Origin: Enoplolaimus lenunculus | Lineage: Eukaryota; Nematoda; Enoplea; Enoplida; Thoracostomopsidae | NCBI GenBank assembly: GCA_030248215.1 | Contig: JASANG010001593.1 | Span: 22,973-86,972, forward strand | Direction: 5' to 3' | DNA length: 64,000 bases | Part shown: piece by piece, positions 35,696 to 46,905 of the stretch | How positions within the stretch are numbered: the first letter of the stretch is position 1 | Layout: every line of letters starts with the position of its first letter | Notes under the pieces: generated by a model | Database searches by the model: none | The model's input: the letters and a program-made list of their open reading frames with translations, nothing else | What the model was told of the DNA's origin: nothing | Made by a program: the position numbers and the translations under genes

Positions 35696-37229
35696 TATTC
35701 TTTATACTGGGCATGAGTACGTCGTCTTCAGCCTCATAGCAAGCTCATCTTGCTAGGGGAAGGCTTAAGTTTTTGGAGAATTATATAAGGGTTTCCGTTG
35801 ACTTTTACACGTGAATTTGAAACTTCTCCATAAGGGTGGAAATATTTTCTTAAGCTGGCCGCACGCATCTCTCTACGCCCTTCACAAGATGTTTGTTGTT
35901 TTTAATCTTAGTTTTTTATTTAGAGGTTACATTTTGTTCATTAATTACTGTTTTATGGGTAAAAAGATGTTTGTCGATTTGTTTTTGTGTATTCTGTTTC
36001 ATCACATTATCATTTTACCAAAAAAACTTAAGGCAAACAATGAAACATAATACATACTTGCATCTGTATTGAAATGTATTACTTACACTTTATTTTTTCA
36101 CAAATAAGCACTAGAATAATAAACGATTTACTTAAATATGTTGGTTTCTTTAAACTAAATCATTGAAGTCAACGGTTTTATGATAGTTTTAAGTTTCAAT
36201 AGTATAAAGTATCAACATTTTGTATTTCTGGTCAAGGTAGACAAAATATGAACCAGATAATGTTACATGAACTCGTTATGGCTAAATTTTGCTGTAAAGC
36301 CTCTGTTTCAGAGGGATTTTTTGTATTTCCAAATGTTTACAGAACAAGAGACTAACTCTATCGAATTTATGACCTAAACCTTTTCAATTAATTATAAAAC
36401 TTTAATTAAGATTAAAGTCTGTGCTCTTCTGAGCGTAAGTGTACAACGGATTATTTTCATTATGTAGGAATGCCTAGTTACGTGGAGTTCTTGGCAGGGT
36501 TTCTGCTACCATACTTAAGTACTGTAGTGACCGGATTAGGAAGGGGCACTGATATTTATTTGGCTTCTGCAGAGAAAATCCCCGGTTATTACATCCTATT
36601 ACTAACTAAACAACTATTACTTATATTAGTTCGTTTCATGTTGGAACCAACCTCTTCTTTTTTGCTTTGGACAGAACTGACTTGCTCCGAAAAGTTTTCG
36701 TTAATATCAAAAGCGTGAGCGATAATGCAAGGTTATTCTTTAAAAAAGTACATTCAAAACTTAAGTAAGCTTTAAAGTTGCGAACACAAATTTATTTGGG
36801 CCTGCAGTTTTTTATGCCTAAGGGACAATTGATATTTATGGACTCCATTTATGGTTTACGGACTCTATTCGTATACAGATCTTACTTGGAAAATACGTTT
36901 CCTGCGAAGCTCACAACAGCAATTCTTTAAATTTTGCGGAAGCAGAAAACTCTAATTACAACCATAAGGCTTGTTAAAAGTTACATTAATGAAGTAACAA
37001 ACGTTAACATCAATAAAAAATCTTCGATTTAGCACTATGACATATATCTGTGTCTACCGGGACCAATGAGACACAGGTTTTTAAAATTGCTTTAAATATC
37101 CGTAAACATTGCTTAATATAATGAAAATGTTTTACCAGGCTTTATGCCATAGACAATTTTTTACAGCAGTGTAGACAGCATTACGTGGATGACCCATTAT
37201 CATGAATATACTGACCATCGAGAAATCGT
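35696..37229. repeat. Segmental duplication block A, copy 1 (non-coding part)
   Basis: Sequence from ACTGGGCATGAGTACGTCGT onward matches 51,030-51,975. It carries a hAT-like fragment (CTCATCTTGCTAGGGGAAGG, about 35,740) and an inverted piece of the CTGTA MITE (ACTGTAGTGACCGGATTAGG, about 36,515-36,900). The stretch 36,925-37,230 is private to this copy and ends with TACGTGGATGACCCATTA, one terminal repeat of the MITE at 47,845. Confidence 0.75.
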
Positions 37230-37860
37230 CCACGTCATAAAACCATGACCTTGTCCCAACACAGCTCTCGAGAGGGATAGTTTTAAATCTCGCGCAGTGC
37301 CTGAATCATACTTTCAAAAAACGGAGGAAGTTTAGCAATTTGATCAGGTCCGACAATATCATACGCATAATTATTTCATAGCGTTTTCGGAACATCCAAA
37401 TATTTTGATAAAAAGGCATGAAATACATCGGCTTAATTCATACCAATACGACCCAACGGTTCGTTTTTAACAAGTCCCATGTGTAATGTAATAGAATAAA
37501 ATCGATGCATTTTTGCTACGTTAACTTCTTTCCAAGAGTGAAGTCTAGAACATCGTGTTAGCGGACGACTCATATCAATCAAACGCTTAGCGTACTTTTT
37601 CGTAAAATCAACGATTTGCTGAAGCATATTGTCAGGGAATATTTGAAGAAAAAACACCTGCGATGTTGCATCGTCCCAAACAGCCATTTTTATTCCTGTA
37701 ACACCTTGGATGCTATGTTTATTGGCTGGTTATCTTCTTCATTCCAGTTGAAGGTCAGAGATGCTGCTACCCCTTCAACGTCATTATCTGAATCATGCAC
37801 CATCCAGGTTATACTGCCCTCGACAATGTCAAAAAATATCCATGATATTATTGGAAAGTA
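37230..37860 (-). pseudogene. piggyBac-like transposase relic, N-terminal part
   Basis: On the minus strand, pieces in different frames give DSDNDVEGVAASLTFNWNEE, then FPDNMLQQIVDFTKKYAKRL, RLHSWKEVNVAKMHRFYSIT and GPDQIAKLPPFFESMIQALR. The order matches the N-terminal half of the piggyBac (DDE_Tnp_1_7) transposase: acidic leader, 'F.dn.l..Iv..TN.YA', 'W..v...E...F', then 'dkiaKlRp'. It is broken by frame changes and stops at TACGTGGATGACCC, before the catalytic region. The longest single frame is 85 codons (37,433-37,687). It is a non-functional copy within a segmental duplication. The second copy at 52,041-53,262 keeps the C-terminal half but lacks this acidic leader. Confidence 0.75.
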
Positions 37861-38039
37861 GCAATAAAATTACAGCTATTTCATACACCAAGTAATTATT
37901 TTCACACTATTTAGCTAGTATGTTGTTTCATTGCACTCTATTCTTAGGACCTGCTCGAAAAATGACAGGGTATTTAGACAACGTGGTTTTTCTTGCGCCA
38001 AAAATAGAATTTACTGTAAAATTTGAATTTCACGCATAA

Positions 38040-38705
38040 ATGTGAATTTTCAGGCTAAAATTTGAGTTTTTCCGCCAAAATTTAAATTTTTTTCCCATAA
38101 AAATTTGAATTTCTCGCCAAAATTATGTTTTCCAGTCAAAATTTGAATTTCCCACCAAAATCTAAATTTTCCCGTCACAGTTTAATTTTTTCCTGCCAAA
38201 ATTTAATTTCCCGTCAAAATTCGAATGTCCCGCCAAAATTCGGATTTCCTGCCGAAATTCGAATTTCCCGTATGGACTTGCGCGCCCAAATTTAAATTTT
38301 CCCGTCAAATTTTAAGTTTTCCCGCGAAAATTTGGATTCCCCACCAAAATTTAAGTTATCCCGCCAAAATTTAATAATTCCCGCCAAAATTTGAATTTCC
38401 TGCCAAAATTTGAATATCCCGCCGAAATTTAATTTTTCCCGCAAAAATTTCAATTTCCCGCCAAAATTTGAATTTTTCGCCAAAATACGATTTTCCCGCC
38501 AAAATTCGAATTTCCCGCCAAATTCGAATTTCCCGCCAAAATTTGAATTGCGCGCCCAAATTTTAATTTTGCTGCCGAAATTTGAATTTCCCGCCAAAAC
38601 TTAAGTTTTCCCGCCAAAATTTAATTTTTCCCGCAAAAATTTCAATCTCCCACTTAAATTTGAATTTTTCGCCAAAATACGATTTTCCCGCCAAAATTCG
38701 AGGGA
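38040..38705. repeat. ~19-20-bp minisatellite (CCCGCCAAAATTTGAATTT)
   Basis: About 30 degenerate units of TTCCCGCCAAAATTTGAAT cover the interval. Frames on both strands stay open for 60-100 codons with repeated FWREI/NFGGK or PPKFEF motifs and are repeat artefacts. A second-order repeat exists: TTGCGCGCCCAAATTT occurs at about 38,278 and 38,547. Confidence 0.85.
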
Positions 38706-39550
38706 AATTGAAACTGAAAATTGGGTGCCCATTTTCAACTGCAGTTTTGGTGACTTCTCAATATCAATTTCCTATTTAAGTTTTAAAAATGTCTCAATTT
38801 CCTACTGCCGTCCTATTTAAATTCCCTATTGCGAAATTGACACCCAAAATATCATTTCAACTTTAATAGTACGATTTGAAAATTACCGATTTTTCAAATT
38901 AAAAAATTTCCTTCTTGAAACGTTTTTCAAAACCGTACTTGGAATTGGTTGCGTCAATTTTTACATGGCGGGCACACGATAAAATGGATGACGCATAAAA
39001 GGTGTAGTCTCATTTAAAGTGTTCAACAGCACATACCCTAAATTGCTAATTTAAGTAGTAGGCGCATTCTAAAAATATGTTTGTGAAATTTTTTCGTTTT
39101 CTGTTGAGGAAAAAATGTGTATGCACAGCTTGCTGATGTCAGTTTAAACTGACGCTACCGAAAAGTGTCATTCAAAGCGAAATAATTTTACAGATGTGAA
39201 ATTGTGCTGCCAGCAACAACGCGACACTGTGAAAATGGTCATGTAAATAAAGTTTGGACATGTTTTAAAACTTATATGGGTTAATAGTTTTAGCGAATTG
39301 TGAAATGTTAACCAAATTATTTATAATTGCTATTATAAATTAAAAAATAGAAAATTTCAACTAATTCTGGGTATGTCAATTTTTACCTCGTCTCCTTGCC
39401 TATGTTAGGGGCTCCTTGTTGTTATTATTATTATCCTTATTATTATAAGACATGACTCCCAAACAAGTGCCCCATACATATTATATACTTCGCTATTTTA
39501 GTTGAACCCAGTTTAACAGTAAAATATTTCTTCAGAACATTTTAAATACT

Positions 39551-40849
39551 ATGCCAATGCAAAGTTTGGTACTGCTTACAGACGGAACCGAAAATAACAA
39601 GTCTAAATACGACGAAATTTATTCGCTTCTCCATGTACTGGAAAATTATTTAACTTCGGCCAATATAAAATTAGTAGTCAAACCTTCGTCAGACGGTAGT
39701 GTTGGGAATATAAAAAGCAAGTACACTCCAAATAATGAGTCTTTGTTGAACACTAGAGATAAATGGACCGGAATTTTTGGTGATATATTGAGGGGCAATG
39801 GTGATCTATCGATGCCTTTGATTACTATCAGTATAAACCGTAACCTTGCGTTGCCATTTTGGACAACTTTTTGCTGTCAATTGAATGGAGCGATTGCGTT
39901 TAATGACGAAATTGTTTCTTTGATCACATTGAATTTTATAATTTCAGTTGTTCCTTGGTACGCGTGGTGTTTGCTAGTTGTAGTAAATTTAATGCACTAC
40001 GTTATTCCTGACAGTTTATTCACCGAAACGCTTCAGTATTCTCAGTTGACGTCTGCATCGATTTTATTGACGATTATCGACTGTTGCCGGAAGACTGCTA
40101 TTTCCATTGGATGTTTACTGTTATCAATTGCTGTATCAAATGCAGTATTGCAACAAGGAATCCCATATTTTCGATTTCCACTCAAGTCTCTTGACGACGT
40201 TTCGTTTCAACTAAACAGCACTGCAACATGGAGCACTCCAAGACTAAAATTAGTGTACTATTCTGCACAGATTGATTCGGCTATGTTTTCACAGCATCCG
40301 CAATTTAAAGCGATTATAAAGGGGAATATTTTCAGAAATAGACAAATTGTGGCTGTAAAATCACAAAGTAATGCAATAAAATATATTGCAAAGAACTCGT
40401 TTGCATTTGGACTGGGAAATGAGCTTAGTTTGCATAAATACGCTGGTCGATACAAAAACGTTTTTGTAACGCAACTACAGCAGAGTCCGTGGCTTTACAA
40501 AGGATTTTATTACAGCCCACGAATGTCGCGAAAACTCGTTGAATGTATTGCACGATTTTGGTTGGTATCTTGCGAGAATGGATTGTGGCAAAAATCATTT
40601 GGTTATTATAGAAAAGAACATTCGAAGGACCTTCATTTGAGAAAATCAGCAAATAAATACAAGATGCTGGACTTGAGTTCGATCGCAGACTTAATGCCGA
40701 TCGTTGTTATTGGTTTAACTAACGTCTCATTTTTATTGGCTGAAATATTATTGGCTAATCTAGTTGTAATTCTCTATCCATTGATAAGCACAAAATTTAG
40801 CCGTAAAAAATGGTCTAATCACTTCTATTGGCTGAATATTATTGGCTAA
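39551..40849 (+). CDS. Ionotropic glutamate receptor-like channel, last exon (copy 1)
   Basis: The 432-codon frame has the ligand-gated channel layout. S1 ligand-binding half is residues 1-115 (LVVKPSSDG; W72 in DKWTGIFGDILRG; GDLSMPLITISINRN with the conserved ligand-carboxylate Arg at 97). First membrane segment is about 122-152, pore/M3 region about 165-203 (ISIGCLLLSIAVSNAVLQQG, replacing the classic SYTANLAAF), then SLDDV. S2 is about 205-370 and the last membrane segment about 376-405. This is like divergent ionotropic receptors; no amino-terminal domain or signal peptide lies in this exon. TATTTCTTCAG at 39,535 is a likely acceptor, so upstream exons are expected but not found. Relative to copy 2 a small indel removes the usual stop, so the frame runs about 17 extra codons into the satellite. 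There are about 20 residue differences from copy 2. Confidence 0.7.
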   Translation: MPMQSLVLLTDGTENNKSKYDEIYSLLHVLENYLTSANIKLVVKPSSDGSVGNIKSKYTPNNESLLNTRDKWTGIFGDILRGNGDLSMPLITISINRNLALPFWTTFCCQLNGAIAFNDEIVSLITLNFIISVVPWYAWCLLVVVNLMHYVIPDSLFTETLQYSQLTSASILLTIIDCCRKTAISIGCLLLSIAVSNAVLQQGIPYFRFPLKSLDDVSFQLNSTATWSTPRLKLVYYSAQIDSAMFSQHPQFKAIIKGNIFRNRQIVAVKSQSNAIKYIAKNSFAFGLGNELSLHKYAGRYKNVFVTQLQQSPWLYKGFYYSPRMSRKLVECIARFWLVSCENGLWQKSFGYYRKEHSKDLHLRKSANKYKMLDLSSIADLMPIVVIGLTNVSFLLAEILLANLVVILYPLISTKFSRKKWSNHFYWLNIIG

Positions 40850-40941
40850 TCTGGTTGTAAACCTAAAACATTTGATAAGTAACAAAATTTAGCCGGAAAA
40901 CCTGATTTCATCATTTCCGTTGGCTGAAATGTTATTGGCTA
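40826..40941 (+). repeat. Gene-tail satellite, proximal monomers
   Basis: Directly after the receptor's last membrane-segment codons (40,722-40,800) the same sequence recurs at 40,826 and 40,917 (TATTGGCTGAATATTATTGG...GTAACAAAATTTAG). It is then interrupted by the foldback element. The array resumes at 43,320. Confidence 0.85.
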
Positions 40942-43319
40942 GGCCAATGTATAGCACAGGGGCTTCCAGTTTTCCTCGGTGGAAAACTTGTAACCAGGAG
41001 TGCAACGCAGCCACTCTTGCACGACTACCAAATTTTCCGCTGATTTTGTAGGAAAATTAAGAAAATTGAAATGTTTAGATTTTACCCTGGGTTGGTAGGG
41101 AAAATCTGGAGCATAGGTTTTGGTTGGCAAACGGGAAAAGTGGAAAATTCTAATGCCTAAATTTTTACCGGGAAAATCTGATGAATAAGTTTTGGTTGGC
41201 AAACGGGAAAAGTGGAAAATTCTAATGCCTAGATATTTCCCCTGGGTTGGAAGGGAAACCTGAAGCATAGGTTTTGGTTGGAAAACGGGAAATGTGGTAA
41301 GTTCTAACGCCTATATTTTTACCTTTGGGTTGGTAGGGAAAATCTGAAGCATAGGTTTTGGTTCGAAAACGAGAACAGTGGAAACACTTAATGCCTGGAT
41401 TTACCCTGGGTTGATGGGGAATATCTGAAGCATAGGTTTTGGTTGGAAAACGGGAAAAGTGGAAAATTGTAATGCCTAGATTTACCCTGGCTTGGTGGGA
41501 AAAATCTGAAGCATAGGTTTTGGTTGGAAAACGGGAAAAGTGGAAAATTTAAATGCCTAGATTTACTTTAGGTTCGTAGGGAAAATCTGAAGCATAGGTT
41601 TTGGTTGGAAAACGGGAAAAGTGGAAAATATTAATGCCTAGATTTACCCTGGGTTAATGGGGAATATCTTAAGCATAGGTTTTGGTTGGAAAATAGGAAA
41701 AGTTGAAAATTTAAAAATTTAAACGCCCAGATTCACCCTGGGTTGGTAGGGAAAATTTGAAGTATAGGGTTCGTTTGGAAAACGGGAAAATTAAAAATTT
41801 AAATGTCTAAATTTACCCTGGGTTGGTAGGGAAAGTCTGGAACATACGTTTTCTGGCATATGTAATATATAATATTTTATATATATTTATATATTATATA
41901 TAAATATATAATGTAATATATAATATATTATATATTTATATATTATATATAAATGTATAATATATAATTGTTTTTAATTGCAAACTTCAAGTTAATCAAG
42001 TCAGCGATGACCAAATGTGATATATTTATGTTCCCTAGGCTTTCCGTTCATTAGCCGACAACGTCTTTAAAACAAATTAAAACATTTTTACCACGTTAAG
42101 GCGTCAGTCGAAGCGTCTACTTTGTAAACAGACTTATGTTCTGATAATACTGGGCCACTCGGTTGTATCTTGTTTTGACCAATCTTGTGCTGGGACTATC
42201 ATAATCTGATCTAATTAATATTCATGTATTATTTCGGGTAAATGCTCTGCTCATTTAGATTTAACAGTGTAAAGTAGATTTTGTTCATTGCACTGTTCCG
42301 CTCCGCGGTTCCTTGTTTTGACCAGTGTCGAAATATATAGCCTGTTAGTTTGTAGGATGCAACTGGAGGTGAAAATGCCAGATCCGGAGCCGGAAATCAA
42401 CAAAAGTAGCCGGAACCGGAGATGATGCCGCAGGTGAGGTGAAATCAGGTCGTTGAAATTATATTTAACTTGTTAATTTTAGCAAATATCTGCTATGTAT
42501 TGTTAAATCGTTCCATTGGAATTTTCTACTTTTCCCATTTACCAAACAAAACCTATTCTTCAGATTTTCCCTTCCAACCAAGGGGAAATCTAGACGTAGA
42601 AATCTTCCACTTTTCCTGTTTTCCAAACAAAACCTATGCTTCAGAATTTTCCTACCAACCCAGGGTAAATTTAGGCGTTCTATTTTTACACTTTTCACGT
42701 TTTCCAACCAAAACTTATGCCACAGATTTTCCTACCAATCAAGGGAAAATCTAGGCGTTTAAATTTTCCACTTTTCCCGTTTTCCAACCAAAACCTATAC
42801 TTCAGATTTTTCCTACCAACCAAGGGAAAATCTAGGCGTTTAAATTTTCCACTTTTCCCGTTTTCCAACCAAAACCTATGCTTCATATTTTCCCTACCAA
42901 CCCAGGAATAATGTAAGGTTTTAAAATTTCCACTTTTCCCGTTTTCCAAACAAACTTTTACACCACAGATTTTCCCTACCAACCAAGGGAAAATCTAGAC
43001 GTTTAAAGTTTTCACTTTTCCCGTTTTTTGACGTAAACCTATGCTTCAAATTTTCCCTACCAACCCAGGAATAATCTAAGCGTTTAAATTTTCCACTTTT
43101 CCCGTTTTCCAAACAAACTTTACACTACAGATTTTCCCTACCGAACCAGGGAATATGCAGGCTTATGAATTTTCCACTTTTCCACAGCAAAACCTATGCC
43201 CGTGATTTTTCCTACCAATAAGTGAAAAATCAGGTCGTCATACAGGAGTGGCTGCGATGCACTCCTGGTTATAAGTTTTCCACACTGGAAAAGTGGAAGC
43301 CCCTGATCTATACATGGGT
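40942..43319. mobile_element. Foldback hAT-like element with inverted minisatellite arms
   Basis: The element is bounded by exact 8-bp duplications ATTGGCTA (40,934-40,941 and 43,320-43,327). Removing it restores the surrounding satellite. The left end GGCCAATGTATAGCACAGGG and the minus-strand right end CCCATGTATAGATCAGGGG are inverted and continue together for over 80 bp (GGCTTCCA, TAACCAGGAGTGCA). Inside, about ten ~81-bp units (GCATAGGTTTTGGTTGGAAA) fill 41,060-41,870. About nine units in the opposite orientation fill 42,520-43,230. The centre (41,870-42,515) has a TATA palindrome and CCGGAGCCGG motifs. No transposase is encoded. The tips match those of the TTAGGC-core elements. Confidence 0.85.
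41866..41967. repeat. TATA palindromic microsatellite in the foldback centre
   Basis: TATATAATATTTTATATATA and similar AT-only sequence forms self-complementary runs, also present at 59,648-59,752 in the duplicate. It is a natural hairpin or cruciform candidate. Confidence 0.8.
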
Positions 43320-45245
43320 ATTGGCTAATATCGTTGTAAACCCAAAACCATTGAAGTAACGAAATTTAGCCGTTGAAAGTAATTTTATTATTCCTATTGG
43401 CTGAAATATTATTGGTTAATATGTGTTGTAATCCTAAAACCTTTGATAAGTAAGCAAAATTTGGCCGTTAAAAGTAATTTTATCATTCCGATTGGCTGAA
43501 ATATTGTTGGCTAATCTGGTTCTAATCCTAAAACCTTTGATAGGTAAACAAAATTTAGCCGTTAAAAGTAATTTTATCATTCCGATTGGCTGAAAAATTG
43601 TTGGCTAATCTGGTTCTAATCCTAAAACATTTGATAAGTAACAAAATTTAGTCGTTAACAGTAATATTATCATTCCTATTGGCTGAAATACTATTGGCTA
43701 ATATGGTTATAAACCTAAAACCATTGGTAAGTAACAAAATTTAGCCATAAAACCTGATTTTATCACTTCTGTTGGCTGAAATATTATTGGCTAATATGGT
43801 TCTAAACCTAAAATCATTGATAAGTAACAAAATTTACCAGTAAAAAGTCATTGTGTCGTTTCTATTGGTGAAATATCATTGGCTAATCTGATTGTAATTC
43901 TCAATCCATTGATAAGTAACAAAATTTAGCCGTTAAAAGTAATTTTATCATTATTATTGGCTGAAATAGAATTGGCTAATATGGTTGTAAACCTAAAACC
44001 GTTTATAAGTAACAAAATTTTGCCGTAAAAAGTCATTGTGTCATTTCCGTTGGCTGAAATGTCATTGGCTAAACTGGTTGTAATTCTCAATCCATTGATA
44101 AGTAACAAAATTTCGCCATAAAACCTGTTTTACCACTTTTTTTATCACTTCTGTTGGCTGAAATATTATTGGCTAATCTGGTTGTAATCCTAAAACCAAT
44201 TAACAAAATTTAGCCATTAAAAGGAATTTTATCATTCCTATTGGCTGAAATAGTATTGACTAATATGGTTGTAAACCTAAAACCATTGATAAGTAACAAA
44301 ATGTACCAGTAAAAAGTCATTGTGTCATTTCTATTGGCAGAAATACCATTGGCTAATCTGGTTGTAATTCTCAATCAATTGATAAGTAACAAAATTTACC
44401 AGTAAAAAGTCACTGTGTCATTTCTATTGGCAGAAATACCATTGGCTAATCGGGTTGTAATTCTCAATCCATTGATAAATAACAAAATTTAGCCCTAAAA
44501 CCTGATTTTGTCATTTATATTGGCTTCAATATTATTGGATAATATGGTTGCAAACCTAAAACTTAATTAACAAAATTTAGCCGCAGAAATGATTTTATCA
44601 TTTCTATTGGCTAAAATGTTATAGGCTAATCTGGTTGTAAATCCGAAAACACTTGATAAGTAAAAAAATTGAATTTAGCCGTTAAAAGTAATTTTATCGT
44701 TCCTATTGGCTGAAATGCTATTGGCTAATATGGTTATAAACCTAAAACCATTGATAAGTAACAAAATTTATCCCTAAAACCTGATTTTGTCATTTCTGTT
44801 GGCTTCAATATTATTGGATAATATGGTTGCAAACCTAAAACTTAAGTAACAAAATTTAGCCGCAAAAGTGATTTTATCATTTCTATTGGCTAAAATGTTA
44901 TTGGCTAATCTGGTTGTAAATCCGAAAACACTTGATAAGTAACAAAATTAAATTTAGCCGTTAAAAGTAATTTTATCATTCCTGTTGACTGACATATTGT
45001 AGCCTAATATGGTTATAAACCTAAAACATTGGTAAGCAACAAAATTTAGCTGTAAAAAGCGATTTTATCATTTCTATGGCTGAAATATTATCGGCTAATA
45101 ATCTTGTAATTTTCAATCCATTGATAAGTAACAAAATTAACCGTAAAACCTGGAAAATTTATTGGCTAATCTTTTTGTAATAATCCTAAAACCATTAATG
45201 TGGCAAAATTTAGCCGTCAAAACTGAGTTTACCATATTGTTGATG
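43320..45245 (+). repeat. ~93-bp satellite derived from the receptor gene's 3' end
   Basis: About 20 monomers of TTGGCTGAAATATTATTGGC / TAATCTGGTTGTAA / CCATTGATAAGTAACAAAAT / TTAGCC follow one another with a period of about 90-95 bp. The monomer is the coding sequence for the receptor's last membrane segment and C terminus (reads LLAEILLANLVV, ILNPLIS) with its TAG stop, plus ~25 bp of 3' flank. Monomers have drifted and show indels, so they are not translated as a unit. The array is continuous with the gene apart from the inserted foldback element. Confidence 0.85.
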
Positions 45246-45849
45246 TTTTTTAATTATGTTCAACATCTCATAGACATTTATATTGAAGGCTGCGGTATTT
45301 TTCGAAATGAAAGCACCTCTATGCATGCTTAACTACACAGGTATTCCGACTGACCCATGCGCGGCTTTTATTTCCTTCTTGACTGTTTGTTGCTACACTT
45401 TAAACAACACAGAAAATGACTATGCACGCACCGTTTTCGATCCTTATGCGTCATCCATTTTATTGTGTGCCCGCATGTGAAGTTTGGAGACGCTAATTTT
45501 CCACTTGAGTTTGGAAAAAGGCTGCAAACGTAAATTGAGTTTCAACAATGTTTCCATTTCTTTTATCCGTCGATTTTCTGTTTTCGAAAGGTAAATTGAT
45601 TACATTATATTAAGTCAATTTCCTACTTGATAAAATAAAAAGTGTAGCAGTGGAAAATTGAAACAGATCGTCGACTTAATTTCCCACTCGGCCAACGTTT
45701 TAATCACGTAGACGGAAACTGAAAAGGTTACAAAGTTTTCACAACCAAAATGATATTGTCCCTCTGTTAGAAATGCTTAATGAAATAAATTTATGATATT
45801 TACCCCCAAAACGAAACACATGAAACATCAACTATTTTAAAATGAAAGT
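45246..45849. other. AT-rich DNA without recognisable features
   Basis: No exon-like frame with splice borders, element ends or repeats are recognised. Confidence 0.4.
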
Positions 45850-46025
45850 TCAAGAGGTCAGCGTTTGAACCTCGCCTACTAGAAGATTACGTTTCGGAAA
45901 AGAGGCTGTGCACTTCCTGACCCCACTCTGATTAGAGGCCCGTCACCGACACTCCTGTGTGCTTATATGTGCCGACTGATAGGCAAGATGCCAATGTTGC
46001 GTGCCGGAACCTGACAATTCAATCA
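45850..46025 (+). repeat. Possible SINE (degraded B box and body)
   Basis: AAGAGGTCAGCGTTTGAACC resembles a tRNA T-arm region (B box GTTTGAACC) and is followed by a G/C-richer body containing GAGGCCCGTCACCGACACTC and GACTGATAGGCAAGATGCC, as in tRNA-SINEs. The A box is not evident. Confidence 0.35.
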
Positions 46026-46459
46026 AATTCAAGAACACGGTGCTTTGAGTATTACAGTACAAACCCGTTAGTGCTTAAATACATACGTTCTTCGTTTTCT
46101 TAAACAAGTATCAGGTCGACAGATAATTTATAACAAACTAAGCGTAACCCCATATAACTTGCCTAGAGAGAAATACCGGTTCCACTACATTTTAAATATG
46201 ATTGATTATCAACTTATTTTCTATAAGGTCAGAAATGTAAACAATGGTTTAAAAGTGTTCCGGCTTTTTTGTATATTAAACTATTTTGACCAGTGCAAAA
46301 TGCATGGTGTCAACGGTAGTATTTAAGTTGGCTGCGAATGTTACATTTAAAACGCACAATTTACTTTGTAGCCAAATAGGTAAACGGATCGAAAAATTCG
46401 CTGATACGCGCTCTAAAACTGTAAAATTTCAGAAACAAAGAGTATCCTCACTGACAGAA

Positions 46460-46905
46460 TAATCTTGGATCCGCCATTAAGTTGTTTTGTACACAGGAAA
46501 CCCTGGATCCGCCACAAAGCGGTGTTTTGTACGCAGAAAATCTCGGATCCACCATTAAGCTGTTTTGTACACAGGAAACCCTGGATCCGTCATAAAGTGG
46601 TTGGTACGCAAAAAATCCTGGATCCGCCTTTAAATTGTTTTGTACACACAAACCCTGGATCCGCCATAAAGCGATGTTTTGTACGCAGAAAATCTTGGAT
46701 CCACCATTAAGCTGTTTTGTATACAGGAAACCCTGGATCCGCCATAAAGCGGTGTTATGTACGCAGAAAATCCTGGATCCGCCATAAGCTGTTTTGTACA
46801 CAGGAAACCTTGGATCCGTCATAAAGCACTGTTTTGTACGCAGAAAATCATGGATCCGCCATTAAGCTGTTTTGTACACAGGAAACCCTGGATCCGTTAT
46901 TTTTT
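46460..46905. repeat. ~78-bp tandem repeat made of two 39-bp halves
   Basis: The halves TGTTTTGTACACAGGAAACC-CTGGATCCGCCAT and TGTTTTGTACGCAGAAAATC-CTGGATCCGCCAT alternate for about six full units. Frames open on both strands (WIRHKAVFCTQK or GSRVSCVQNSLMADP repeats) are by-products of a length divisible by three. Confidence 0.85.

Larger units (their letters stand above)
38998..42600 (+). repeat. Segmental duplication block B, copy 1
   Basis: From AAAAGGTGTAGTCTCATTTA the sequence runs co-linear with 56,757-60,420, including the receptor exon, three satellite monomers, the foldback insertion, its AT-rich centre and part of its right arm. Copies are nearly identical in long stretches, with indels such as an extra ~35-50 bp near 57,040-57,090 in copy 2. 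The foldback insertion at the same site in both copies shows that it predates the duplication. Confidence 0.9.

Noticed and set aside
38292-38779. Repeat proteins NFGGKFEFWRE or FPPKFEFFAK
   Set aside because: Translations of the 19-20-bp minisatellite.
43926-44108. Small protein NGLRITTSLANDISANGNDTM-like on the minus strand
   Set aside because: Antisense reading of the gene-tail satellite.
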